From NCBI GenBank assembly GCA_902494035.1, contig CABURV010000049.1, forward strand, positions 1 through 12,886: a DNA stretch of 12,886 nucleotides, given 5' to 3'. The translations under genes and the position numbers were made by a program. The notes below the pieces were generated by a model, which saw nothing but the letters and a program-made list of their open reading frames with translations, ran no database searches and was not told the origin of the DNA. Position 1 is the first letter of the stretch, and every line of letters starts with the position of its first letter. Source of the stretch: an uncultured Collinsella sp. (GTDB lineage Bacteria > Actinomycetota > Coriobacteriia > Coriobacteriales > Coriobacteriaceae). Of this stretch, positions 1 through 6,699 are shown one piece after another.

Positions 1-118
1 CTCGGTGGGCAAGGTCCTCTCAAAAGGGGTCGTCCGACGCCGCAAGACCTCGATGACCGACTACCGCCTCGAGCAAGTGGCGGATTACCTCTGCACCATC
101 GAACTTGCCTTGGTCAAG
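1..118. repeat. Terminal direct repeat, left copy (circular contig overlap)
   Basis: These 118 bases are identical to 12769-12886. The DUF3800 reading frame continues correctly when the two copies are superimposed, which is what a closed circle of 12,768 bp gives. The length would also suit a de Bruijn assembly overlap. It is not a biological repeat unless the gene really exists twice. Confidence 0.93.
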
Positions 119-220
119 TGCGAGGCCAAGGAGAACGGTGAGACGTACAACAAGTTCTTCGGAGGTATAGGCTCTTTCAAGAGGAACTGGCTCAAGCAAG
201 CCCGCAGCAAGCGGATATAG
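1..220 (+). CDS. DUF3800 protein, C-terminal part (continues from the window end)
   Basis: This is the 3' end of the gene that begins at TTG 12314. Joining 12314-12768 to 1-220 gives 675 nt, or 224 residues plus a TAG stop at 218-220. The segment carries the family's late conserved motif DYRLEQVADYL, with a Gln and an acidic residue, then a basic tail ending in KRI. It is not a separate gene: the first in-frame ATG (position 5) is internal. The molecular function of DUF3800 is not established; see the entry at 12314. Confidence 0.88.
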   Translation, partial: SVGKVLSKGVVRRRKTSMTDYRLEQVADYLCTIELALVKCEAKENGETYNKFFGGIGSFKRNWLKQARSKRI

Positions 221-284
221 CTGGTCTCGCGGTTTCGCAAGGAACGGTCGGTTCTCCTCTGGCGAGGAACCCCGGGCGACGTGC

Positions 285-332
285 TTCGAGCAGCGGAAGC
301 TGAAGCGCAAGCAGAAGCAGCGCGGGCATTGA
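285..332 (+). pseudogene. yjdF 3'-end remnant (15 codons)
   Basis: Fifteen codons plus a TGA stop encode FEQRKLKRKQKQRGH, matching 14 of 15 residues of the C-terminus of the intact yjdF at 10998-11045. The DNA differs at about five of 48 positions. The sequence upstream (221-284) shows no clear yjdF similarity, so only the tail survives, fused behind the DUF3800 gene. It probably marks a recombination or deletion between two yjdF-containing cassettes. Both yjdF 3' ends sit shortly before a guaA-end-like site (478 and 11138). Confidence 0.75.
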
Positions 333-425
333 TCGGTGCCGACATGGGCCCAGACGTGAACAGCGCTACGTCCCCTGTTCACGGGGCGCGAAACCGCAAA
401 GGTTGCACAGAGGTTGCAAAATAAG

Positions 426-459
426 AAGCCCCCGACCTGTTTTCGCAGGTCAGAGGCTT
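426..459. terminator. Terminator-like hairpin before the first att-like site
   Basis: AAGCC (426-430) pairs with GGCTT (455-459), and GACCTG (434-439) with CAGGTC (446-451). A 3x3 internal loop and a TTTTCG loop complete it. There is no long T tract on either strand, so termination is uncertain. A better hairpin stands in the same position before the att-like site at 8585. Confidence 0.45.
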
Positions 460-477
460 GAAATCAACGAATAACGT

Positions 478-494
478 TTATTCCCACTCGATGG
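478..494 (-). other. guaA-3'-end-like sequence (candidate attachment site 1)
   Basis: Read on the minus strand, this stretch ends GCC ATC GAG TGG GAA TAA, encoding AIEWE and a stop. GMP synthase (GuaA) proteins typically end in IEWE, and the 3' end of guaA is a known target of tyrosine-integrase islands. The rest of guaA is absent, so this is a tail-only copy as an att core would leave. Related copies lie at 8585, 8688 and 11138. The att role is inference. Confidence 0.5.
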
Positions 495-881
495 CGTCGG
501 TTCTGCCGTCCCGTCACTCCAGTTGCGCCCAGTTTTCGGCGCCGTCTCGAGCCGAGTGCCACCAGGTGACACCCTGTCGCGTTTCATCGGCTTCGGGGAC
601 AAAAGTCGGGACAACTCCAAAAACTATTTTCGAACTCAGGGCTTTGAGTTTTTGTTTTTGTCCCAAAGGGCGCGGCTGGATGCCTTTGGAGGCTCGATAG
701 CGCCGAAAACGCCCGTTTTGAAACTCAAATGCCTTTTCGCGTGCAAGCCGCCAGCTGCAATAGGAAGTGAATCAACGCAGGTGGCTTTCAAGCAGTTTGC
801 AAAACTGCAGGTCGCAGGCCTTCATTGCCAGTAGGAGAAATGAGTAGTCTCAGGCGGCTTGCCCATGAGTTGACGAACGGG
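478..881. repeat. 404-bp direct repeat, copy 1
   Basis: This aligns without any net gap to 8688-9091 (constant offset 8210). I counted about 64 differences by hand, roughly 84% identity. It starts at the att-like site. Inside it GGGACAAAA near 596 can pair with TTTTGTCCC near 655-663, and within that AACTCA/TGAGTT forms a stem-loop followed by a T-rich run. It ends in a near-identical block around TGAGTAGTCTCAGG. Substitutions between 601 and 700 fall on all three positions of the longest open frame, so I do not call a protein. It may be an island end carrying recombinase arm sites or a structured element; function unknown. Confidence 0.85.
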
Positions 882-1035
882 ATCTGAGATTACGCTGACA
901 TCCGGAAACGCTTCGAGCACGGCGTTACGTTTTTGGAGTTTGGGCGTAGCCCCTGCACCCGCGAGCGCGGGCCTTGTGCCCGCCGAGAGGGTGACGCGTC
1001 GAAAACGAAAGGGAAAGAGAGAAGGGGCCGTCCCT
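882..1035. other. Stretch with no recognised gene
   Basis: Between the end of the 404-bp repeat and the first IS-edge palindrome I see no open frame with a ribosome binding site, no recognisable protein similarity and no strong promoter or terminator. Confidence 0.5.
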
Positions 1036-1088
1036 ATCATTCAGGTTGCGACCGAAGAAGACAAGGAAACCCCCTGAGCCTGAATGAT
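1036..1088. repeat. Inverted repeat at the left edge of the IS remnant
   Basis: ATCATTCAGG at 1036-1045 and CCTGAATGAT at 1079-1088 are exact inverted copies separated by 33 bp. The position next to the broken transposase suggests an IS end or junction. The TGAATG core is also in the palindrome at 1618-1653 on the other side. Confidence 0.5.
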
Positions 1089-1114
1089 GCCCCGCAGACC
1101 GCGTCCGACCGAGC

Positions 1115-1564
1115 TCAAGCCGAGCCTTTCCTGGCGTCCGCCTTCGCGGAGATGATGGCTGGATTGGCTATCCCGCGCCTGGACGAGACGAGGACCGAGT
1201 CGGCGCACAGCTGCGCGGCCCGGGCCTCGTAGAAGACGTGGGGGCGGCGCTTGCAGCCGATCGCGCGGTACCGGCCGCAGCCGTTGCAGCATCGCGGCCA
1301 CGCCGCCAGGCGCGGGCAGGCCGCCGACAGGTCGGCGGAGGCGTCCACGCGCTCGCCGCGCCTGGCCTTCGGCGCCGTCACGAACCTGTGCGACGCCACC
1401 TCGGCGCTCACCGTCGAGGGCGACCTGCCCAGCTCCCTCGCGATCTCCCTGCACGACGCCCCGCGCTCCAGCATCCTCTAGACCGTGTCCCGCTCGTGCC
1501 TCGTGAGCCTTCCGTAGGCCCTCGGGACCGCCCTCGCGGGGCCCTTCATCTTCTTTCCGGACAT
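1115..1564 (-). pseudogene. IS30-family transposase remnant
   Basis: Starting at ATG 1564 the frame reads through YGRLTRHERDTV, hits an in-frame TAG at 1480-1478, and continues as RMLERGASCREIARELGR followed by SPSTVSAEV. That is the helix-turn-helix of IS30-type transposases. A CNGC cysteine segment and an AQLCADSVLVSSRRGI stretch, also typical of IS30 N-terminal regions, follow. Similarity then stops and the frame ends at 1115. Roughly 120-150 residues remain of a family that usually exceeds 300, and the DDE catalytic domain is missing. Both the amber codon and the truncation make it inactive. It is a scar of past IS insertion between the repeat and the sugar locus. Confidence 0.72.
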
Positions 1565-1617
1565 GCCGTCCTCCGATCTCCCGGGGCTGGCCGATCCGGC
1601 CCTCAGGGTATCGGATT

Positions 1618-1653
1618 CCCACATTCATCCGTACATGTGCGGATGAATGTGGG
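1618..1653. repeat. Perfect 14-bp palindrome at the right edge of the IS remnant
   Basis: CCCACATTCATCCG (1618-1631) and CGGATGAATGTGGG (1640-1653) are exact inverted copies around an 8-base spacer. It lies just behind the transposase start, so it probably contains an IS terminal repeat or an abutted pair of IS ends. No T tract follows, so I do not call it a terminator. Confidence 0.6.
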
Positions 1654-1719
1654 AGGTGTTCGGATAAAGTCGATAATCAAGGCTTACGATTCAACGACCA
1701 TCTCCTGTAATCTTTATGG

Positions 1720-1748
1720 CGATATAAAGTCTTATGTCATCATATACT
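1720..1748 (+). promoter_or_regulatory. Candidate GntR operator and -10 element upstream of gntR
   Basis: Positions 1720-1737 contain GATATAAAGTCTTATG. This matches 12 of 18 positions of the minus-strand palindrome TTATATCAAGTCATATAA over the PTS promoter (8010-7993). Immediately downstream TATACT (1743-1748) could be a -10 box, though I find no convincing -35. The region is conspicuously AT-rich. A shared site at both ends of the locus suggests autoregulation; this is inference. Confidence 0.45.
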
Positions 1749-1810
1749 TACGAAAACAGTGGGCTACCTAGAACGCCCTTACTATCACCACTCGCGTCAT
1801 CGGAGGCATC

Positions 1811-2569
1811 ATGGCATCTAACAACGACGCAAGACCCGACCTGCTCTACTCACAGGTAGAAAACAATCTCCGTCAGCAAATCATCTCCGGAGAGCTCGGC
1901 GTGGGAGAGAAGATTCCGACCGAGCTCGAGCTCTGCGAACGCTATTCGGTGAGCCGCATTACCGTCCGAAGAGCTGTCCAGAATCTCGTGGATGAGGGTC
2001 TTATATACCGACTGCGCGGAAAGGGCTCCTTTGTCTCCGTCCCCAAGCGAGTCATCCGAAAAGGATCGCCTAACAACTTTGGCTACCACGCCTTTTCCGA
2101 TATTGGCGGCAAGAACCATAGACGGGTCCTGGAGCGGTCCTCCCTCGAAGCCACCCCTGCCCTCGCAAACGCGCTGGACATAAAGGTCGGTGATACCGTT
2201 CTGATGGCAAAGAGGCTCGTGTTCGAAGACTCCATCCCTATCGCGCTCGACTCCGTCTATGTCTCGGAAAGGTCTTTCCCGAGCTTTCTTGACGACCTAA
2301 GCGAGGATATGAGCCTCTATGGCCTCTTGTCGGAAAACTACGGCATACAGCTGGGGGTCGAGGAGCTCGTCATAGACGTTTCAACCGCGCGCGAGGATGA
2401 GGCCAAGCTCCTCTCTTGCATCATCGGTTCGCCCATCTTCGTGCTATCCAAGATTACCAAGGACAGCGAGGGCAATCCCCTTCACTATTCAAAATCCCTG
2501 CTCAGGGGAGACAGAGCGTCATTCCGCTTCGTGATTTCGCCGGAGGGAAAAATCGTTACCGAAACATAG
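1811..2569 (+). CDS. GntR/HutC-family transcriptional regulator (UTRA ligand domain)
   Basis: The 252-residue protein has an N-terminal winged helix (about residues 10-78: IPTELELCERYSVSRITVRR, then the wing YRLRGKGSFV). A C-terminal UTRA effector domain (about 100-245) ends with HYSKSLLRGDRASFRF, typical of HutC-type GntR sensors. These proteins usually bind a phosphorylated sugar or similar metabolite and repress the adjacent catabolic operon. The start is chosen for GGAGG (1802-1806), four bases before the ATG. It converges with the PTS operon and shares a terminator with it (2582-2615). The best inferred target is the palindrome at 7993-8010, with a related site upstream of its own gene. 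The effector is probably a sugar phosphate made by the operon's enzymes; that is not visible from sequence. Confidence 0.92.
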   Translation: MASNNDARPDLLYSQVENNLRQQIISGELGVGEKIPTELELCERYSVSRITVRRAVQNLVDEGLIYRLRGKGSFVSVPKRVIRKGSPNNFGYHAFSDIGGKNHRRVLERSSLEATPALANALDIKVGDTVLMAKRLVFEDSIPIALDSVYVSERSFPSFLDDLSEDMSLYGLLSENYGIQLGVEELVIDVSTAREDEAKLLSCIIGSPIFVLSKITKDSEGNPLHYSKSLLRGDRASFRFVISPEGKIVTET

Positions 2570-2581
2570 GCACGTAAAAGA

Positions 2582-2628
2582 GGCCGCAAGCGGAGTTCGA
2601 GCTCCGCTTGCGGCCCTCAGCTTTTTGT
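2582..2628. terminator. Bidirectional terminator between gntR and gldA
   Basis: A perfect 14-bp stem, GGCCGCAAGCGGAG (2582-2595) with CTCCGCTTGCGGCC (2602-2615), has a TTCGAG loop. The plus strand continues into CTTTTTGTTTTT. The minus strand reads TCTTTTAC after the stem. It sits between two convergent genes and can serve both. Confidence 0.9.
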
Positions 2629-2648
2629 TTTTCAAGGAGGGACGTTAC

Positions 2649-3752
2649 TTACTCTTGCGCGATCCTCCGCCCAAGGGCGTCAGTTGCCTTGAGAATGTCC
2701 ACGACTTCCGCGTCGCAGAGCCTCACGGGGCTCGCGCCCCAAGACTCGGCCTGCATTGCCGCCTGCGCAACCTTGAGAAGGTCATCGTCGCTGGGCGCAA
2801 GCGAGAGCTCCGAGAAGGTTGTCGGAACGCCGCAGTCCCTGCAGAAGCGCGCCACTCGCTCGACTTCCTCACTCGGGTAGTCCTCGGCAATCATGAGGCT
2901 CAGCGTCGAGAAACCCACCCTCTCGCCATGCATGGATTTCTCGCCATCGGGGAGCACCGTCATCGCGTTGCCCAGACCGTGGGCAAGAGAGCATCCGACA
3001 TTCTCGAAACCAATGCCGCTCATGAGGATGTTTGCCTCAATCACATTCTCAAGCGTCGGCGTAACAGTGCTCTGCTCACATGCCTTGACGGCAGCGCGGC
3101 CATCCCTCTCGAGCGTTTCCATGCATGCGCGAGCAACCGCGCGACCCGCCGCAGTGCCAACCGCCTGCTCGCTTTGGCACCAAACGTAGTTGGCATGACC
3201 AGTCTTCCAGTTGGACTCGCCCTCATAGTAGGTCGAGAGGGCGTCTCCTATCCCCGCCGAGAGAAATCTCGTTGGGGCGTTTGCGATGACCCTGGAGTCC
3301 ACCAGAACGAGATCGGGATTCTTCACATGGAGGACAATCTCGTTCATCTCCCCTTCATCGCTATAGAGGATGGACATAGCACTCGTGGGAGCGTCCGTCG
3401 CCGCAATCGTCGGGCACACGACGAGCGCCGCGCCACTTTGAGCGGCAACCATTTTGGCCACGTCGATGACTTTCCCGCCACCTACGGCAACGATGACGTC
3501 AAACTCTCCCCCAGCTTCATTGCTAAGCCTCGATATGCTCTTGCGGCTTATCTCGCCCTCAAATGTCAGGGTCCGATACGTGCATCCCTCCAAAGAGGGG
3601 TAGGCGCCATAGAGCCCCTCCCCTAGCATCTGGCACACGAAGCTGTCCACAAGGAACAGGTGGTTTTTGCCAAACATCGACGCATACCGGCCTACTCGCC
3701 CAATAACATCAACGCCCTGCAGATAGTGGCCAACAGAACACCAAGCTCTCAT
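2649..3752 (-). CDS. gldA: Glycerol dehydrogenase (GldA-type, group III metal-dependent ADH)
   Basis: The 367-residue protein, the same length as E. coli GldA, follows that family from end to end. It has GGGK at 91-94 for NAD binding, TIAATDAPTSA at 115-125, and metal ligands Asp170 (AGIGDAL), His258 (LAHGLGN) and His275 (SMHGERVGF). The enzyme interconverts glycerol and dihydroxyacetone with NAD(H) in the cytoplasm. ATG 3752 is chosen because AAAGGGG lies just upstream and it gives family length; the frame stays open upstream but that part is low-complexity and arginine-rich. It is the last gene of the operon, 110 bp after the aldolase gene and separated from it by a hairpin. Beside an FSA-type aldolase its likely job is to reduce released dihydroxyacetone; related hydroxyketones are possible. 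Confidence 0.93.
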   Translation of the reverse strand: MRAWCSVGHYLQGVDVIGRVGRYASMFGKNHLFLVDSFVCQMLGEGLYGAYPSLEGCTYRTLTFEGEISRKSISRLSNEAGGEFDVIVAVGGGKVIDVAKMVAAQSGAALVVCPTIAATDAPTSAMSILYSDEGEMNEIVLHVKNPDLVLVDSRVIANAPTRFLSAGIGDALSTYYEGESNWKTGHANYVWCQSEQAVGTAAGRAVARACMETLERDGRAAVKACEQSTVTPTLENVIEANILMSGIGFENVGCSLAHGLGNAMTVLPDGEKSMHGERVGFSTLSLMIAEDYPSEEVERVARFCRDCGVPTTFSELSLAPSDDDLLKVAQAAMQAESWGASPVRLCDAEVVDILKATDALGRRIAQE

Positions 3753-3805
3753 TTCGCGCCCCTTTCTTCTGGCCCGGTTACCAGGCCCGCGGCTTGCCCC
3801 AGTCA

Positions 3806-3835
3806 AACGGCCCCACCGTCTCCGGCGGGGCCGTT
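3806..3835 (-). promoter_or_regulatory. Intercistronic hairpin between the aldolase gene and gldA
   Basis: A 12-bp stem (3806-3817 with 3824-3835) has a six-base loop. Eleven pairs are Watson-Crick. The twelfth (3815/3826) is an A-C mismatch in plus-strand RNA but a U-G pair in the minus-strand transcript, so the structure favours the operon mRNA. No T tract follows, so it fits an mRNA processing or stabilising element, or a partial attenuator, better than a full terminator. Confidence 0.55.
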
Positions 3836-3862
3836 CATATCCCTTACTTGACGACAGAAATC

Positions 3863-4561
3863 CTAAGCGACCATGTCGACGATGCGGACGCCCTCGCCGA
3901 ACAGGCCCTCCCAATCGGACTTGAAGGTCTTAAGCGTGCCCTCGGTCATGGGGTGGACCGCCAGGGCCTCAAGCATCTCAAGGTCGACGGTGACGTTATC
4001 GGCACCGGCCTCGATGGCCTCTTGGAGCGAGAGCGGAGTCTTGAGGGAGGCCGCGCTGACCACGCAGTCGATGTTGTGGGCAACGAAGGCCTGCTTGATG
4101 CGGCGCACGACCTCGATGCCGTCGCCGCCGTTCTTGTCGAGCCTGCTCACGTAGACGGCAACGTATGAGGCGCCCGCCATGGCCGCGAGCATCGCCTGGT
4201 TGAAGGTGTAGACGGCAGTGCAAGAGGTGGCAATGCCAGCATTCTTGAGCTCGCGAATTGCCTTGAAGCCCTCCGGACATGCCGGAATCTTCACAAAGGT
4301 GTTGCCCGGAACAGCCTTGACCATTGCCTTGGCGTCCTCCACGAGCTCCTCTGCGGTGTCTCCCATGGCCTCAAGGAAGAAAGGAGTTTCCTCACCGATG
4401 ACGCCACGGATGTCCAGCGCATTCTGCACGAAGGACTTGCCGGTGCCCTTGAGGCAGTTGACGGCAATGGAGGGGTTCATGCTAAAGCAATTAACGGGAT
4501 AGATGCTGCTGGCGATTTTCACCATTTCAAAGTCGCCGGTGTCGAGACAGAATTCAAGCAC
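3863..4561 (-). CDS. Small transaldolase / fructose-6-phosphate aldolase-like protein
   Basis: The 232-residue protein aligns along its length with the FSA/TalC subfamily. Visible elements are LDTGD (Asp7), NPSI (Asn29), the Schiff-base Lys91 in FVKIPACPEG, TAVYTFNQAML, and YVSRLD (Tyr137). FSA enzymes cleave fructose 6-phosphate to dihydroxyacetone and glyceraldehyde 3-phosphate; true transaldolases transfer the C3 unit. Tyr137 is FSA-like, but Glu64 stands where E. coli FSA has Gln59, as in transaldolases, so the activity is open. The start is GTG 4561, preceded by AGGAGA, nine bases after the EIID stop. Position between the PTS and gldA argues for producing a dihydroxyacetone-type product that GldA reduces. 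Confidence 0.88.
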   Translation of the reverse strand: MLEFCLDTGDFEMVKIASSIYPVNCFSMNPSIAVNCLKGTGKSFVQNALDIRGVIGEETPFFLEAMGDTAEELVEDAKAMVKAVPGNTFVKIPACPEGFKAIRELKNAGIATSCTAVYTFNQAMLAAMAGASYVAVYVSRLDKNGGDGIEVVRRIKQAFVAHNIDCVVSAASLKTPLSLQEAIEAGADNVTVDLEMLEALAVHPMTEGTLKTFKSDWEGLFGEGVRIVDMVA

Positions 4562-4570
4562 TAGATTCTC

Positions 4571-5392
4571 CTAACCGAGGATTCCGACGGCCCCAAGCAC
4601 GACGCCAAGGACCATGATTGCAATGATTTGTGCGAGGACGTTCACGCCCTTCTTGTTGAGGGCATACAGGATGCCGAACGCCGCCACCGGAAGGAGCTTC
4701 GGGAAGATGGAGTCGAGCGTGTCCTGAAGCGAGAACGCGGTGCCGCTGATATCAAAGGCGATGGGAGTCGTGATGGCGACGTTCGTCGCAATCATGCCGC
4801 CTATGACCATGAGACCGACGATGGAGAGCGCGCAGGTAAGCTTCTGCATGGTGCTGGGATCGGAAACCTTGGAGATGATATTCTCGCCCAGGCCGTAGCC
4901 ATACTTCACGCCAAGGCAGCGCAGAGCAATGTTGACCGCGTTGAAGATAAGCAGGAACAGAAGCGGGCCGAAGGGAGAACCCGCCATGCACAGACCGCCC
5001 GCAATGCCGGTGGCGATGATGCGCAGGGTGCCGCCGATGAGGGAGTCGCCGATGCCCGCAAGCGGTCCCATGAGGGCGACCTTCATGGAGCTGATCGAGG
5101 AGGTGTCGAACTCCTCGTTGTTGGCGTTCTCCTCCTCCATGGCGCAGACGATACCGCCGATGAGGGGTTGCATGGTCGTGTGGCAGTTGTAGAACTCGAG
5201 GTGACGCTGGTAGGCGGCAATCCTGTCCTCGGGCCGGTCATAGAGCTTCTTGATCGCAGGAATCATCGACCAGCAGAAGGCCATGTGCTGCTGGCGCTCG
5301 AAGTGCCATGCGTGAGACGTCGAGAAGGACCTGAGGAAGAGGCTCCGGAGTTCCTTCTTGCCAAGCTTCTTCGTTGCATCGCTAGAACTCAT
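4571..5392 (-). CDS. PTS mannose-family transporter subunit IID
   Basis: The 273-residue membrane protein has the EIID hallmarks: an N-terminal SFSTSHAWHFERQQHMAFCW segment, SMIPAIKKLY, a HLEFYNCHTTMQPLIGGI stretch, MGPLAGIGDSLIGGT, and hydrophobic C-terminal segments (about residues 190-273). With EIIC it forms the translocation channel in the cytoplasmic membrane. The ATG overlaps the 3' end of the EIIC gene by 11 bases, consistent with translational coupling; GAGG lies six bases before it. Confidence 0.95.
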   Translation of the reverse strand: MSSSDATKKLGKKELRSLFLRSFSTSHAWHFERQQHMAFCWSMIPAIKKLYDRPEDRIAAYQRHLEFYNCHTTMQPLIGGIVCAMEEENANNEEFDTSSISSMKVALMGPLAGIGDSLIGGTLRIIATGIAGGLCMAGSPFGPLLFLLIFNAVNIALRCLGVKYGYGLGENIISKVSDPSTMQKLTCALSIVGLMVIGGMIATNVAITTPIAFDISGTAFSLQDTLDSIFPKLLPVAAFGILYALNKKGVNVLAQIIAIMVLGVVLGAVGILG

Positions 5393-6161
5393 TGTCGTCC
5401 TCGCCTTCCGTCATCAAAGCCGAGCCCTGGTTGGGCATAAAGATGTGTGCCATAAAGAGAATCCCGACTATCACAACCGCGATACAAACAATGCCCAGGA
5501 CCGGAACGCCAAGATACGCTGCGAGGACAAAGCCCAGCAGGAGGAAGACCGCGGTCTCCTTAGAGGCAATCATGGTCACAAGCTGGGCAAAGCCGAGCGC
5601 AGGGAGAATGCCGGTCGCGATGGTGATGCCAGCGGTGAGCCACGCCGGAATCGAAGCGACAAAGGCGGATACCGCGTCGCCGCCGAACATGAACGTCACA
5701 AAACCAATGACGCCAAAAGTCACGTCAAAGAGAAAACCGTTGGCAAGAAACACCGCGGAGATGCCCTTATCATTGTCCTCGGCGGCAAACTTGTCTGCCG
5801 TTCGAGCCATAAGCGGGGTAATCACGCCATAGAAGAGGTTCACCACAAAGGCAGAGAGAATCGCCGCAGGCATCGCGATGGTGACCGCCGTGTCGATGCC
5901 GTTGCCCGTGCTGATGGCAAAGGCGGCTCCCAGCACCGAGCCGACGATCATGTCAGGCGGAATGGAAGCGCCGATAGCCTGCATGCCCATAAAGACGAGC
6001 TCCAGCTGGAAGCCGATGATCACCCCCTGAGACACGTCGCCCAGCGCAATGCCGACGAGCATGCCAAGGACCAAGGGCCTGCCCAACATTGCCGTGCCGA
6101 CGAAGTAGTCGGCCTTTCCCACAAAGATAATCAGAGCGATAAGAAACGCTTGAAAAGCCAT
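5382..6161 (-). CDS. PTS mannose/sorbose-family transporter subunit IIC
   Basis: The 259-residue, very hydrophobic protein carries the EIIC signature GFQLELVFMGMQAIGASIPPD (about residues 50-70) and several membrane segments along its length. It ends in a short acidic tail. EIIC binds and translocates the sugar while EIIB phosphorylates it. AAGGAGG lies just upstream of the ATG. It lies 31 bp after the EIIB gene and overlaps the EIID gene. Substrate cannot be read from sequence; mannose-family systems take up mannose, fructose, sorbose, aminosugars and fructosamine-type compounds. Confidence 0.95.
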   Translation of the reverse strand: MAFQAFLIALIIFVGKADYFVGTAMLGRPLVLGMLVGIALGDVSQGVIIGFQLELVFMGMQAIGASIPPDMIVGSVLGAAFAISTGNGIDTAVTIAMPAAILSAFVVNLFYGVITPLMARTADKFAAEDNDKGISAVFLANGFLFDVTFGVIGFVTFMFGGDAVSAFVASIPAWLTAGITIATGILPALGFAQLVTMIASKETAVFLLLGFVLAAYLGVPVLGIVCIAVVIVGILFMAHIFMPNQGSALMTEGEDDNEF

Positions 6162-6192
6162 TGCTCCTCCTTCAACTTACTGTCCGTCACAA

Positions 6193-6666
6193 TCAGAGGT
6201 CCTTCTCGGAAAGAACGACCTTCTTGTCCTTTGCTACCTGCCTCACCTCGACTTCCACGCCATCGCGGACGAGGCCGCGGACAACCTCTACCTCTTCATC
6301 GGTTAGATGGACCGCACTGCCGAAGCTGCGGGTCGTCTCGGAGCTCTTTACGGTGCCGCCCAGATTCAGCGAGGAAATGCCACACTCGCGGACCAGCCTC
6401 TCGGCATCCGCAATGCTGCCGGTAACGATGAGCAGGCGATATTTGTCAGTCACGCCGCTTTTGATTGCCTTGATGGAGTCGTCGACGCCCTTGATAACCA
6501 GCTTTATGCCCACCGGCTTTGCCAGTCGCATCGTCTTCATGCGGACCTCGTTGGATGCCACTTCGTCAGAGACGATAAGAATGGCATCGGCTCCCAGGGC
6601 ATGGCTCCAGGAGCATGCGACCTGGCCGTGGAGCAACCTGTGGTCCACCCTGCATAGCTTGATCAT
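6193..6666 (-). CDS. PTS mannose-family subunit IIB
   Basis: The 157-residue cytoplasmic phosphocarrier begins MIKLCRVDHRLLHGQV. The family's phosphorylated histidine is His13 in the LLHGQV motif. It accepts phosphate from EIIA and passes it to the incoming sugar. I start at ATG 6666, because AAGGAAAGG directly precedes it and the family motif begins at once. An upstream in-frame ATG at 6693 would add nine residues translated from that ribosome binding site. Confidence 0.95.
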   Translation of the reverse strand: MIKLCRVDHRLLHGQVACSWSHALGADAILIVSDEVASNEVRMKTMRLAKPVGIKLVIKGVDDSIKAIKSGVTDKYRLLIVTGSIADAERLVRECGISSLNLGGTVKSSETTRSFGSAVHLTDEEVEVVRGLVRDGVEVEVRQVAKDKKVVLSEKDL

Positions 6667-6699
6667 CTTTTTTCCTTTCCTTGGTTGATGCACGCATGA

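Noticed and set aside
332..424. Frame ending in RNRKGCTEVAK-stop, which recalls an integrase C-terminus
   Set aside because: Too short and without any catalytic motif. It overlaps the yjdF tail and has no start, so an integrase remnant cannot be supported.
523..834. Open frame in the 404-bp repeat, with a similar frame at 8766-9044 in copy 2
   Set aside because: The translations look alike, but the substitutions placed between 601 and 700 fall on all codon positions (about 4, 5 and 2 at third, second and first), no good ribosome binding site precedes either, and the repeat is also conserved outside the frame.
1041..1628. Long minus-strand arginine/glycine-rich frame over the IS remnant
   Set aside because: It is the alternate frame of the IS30 relic in high-GC sequence; the recognisable helix-turn-helix is in the other frame.
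2625..3626. Long plus-strand frame opposite gldA
   Set aside because: Antisense shadow of a gene with full-length family similarity; no ribosome binding site or domain.
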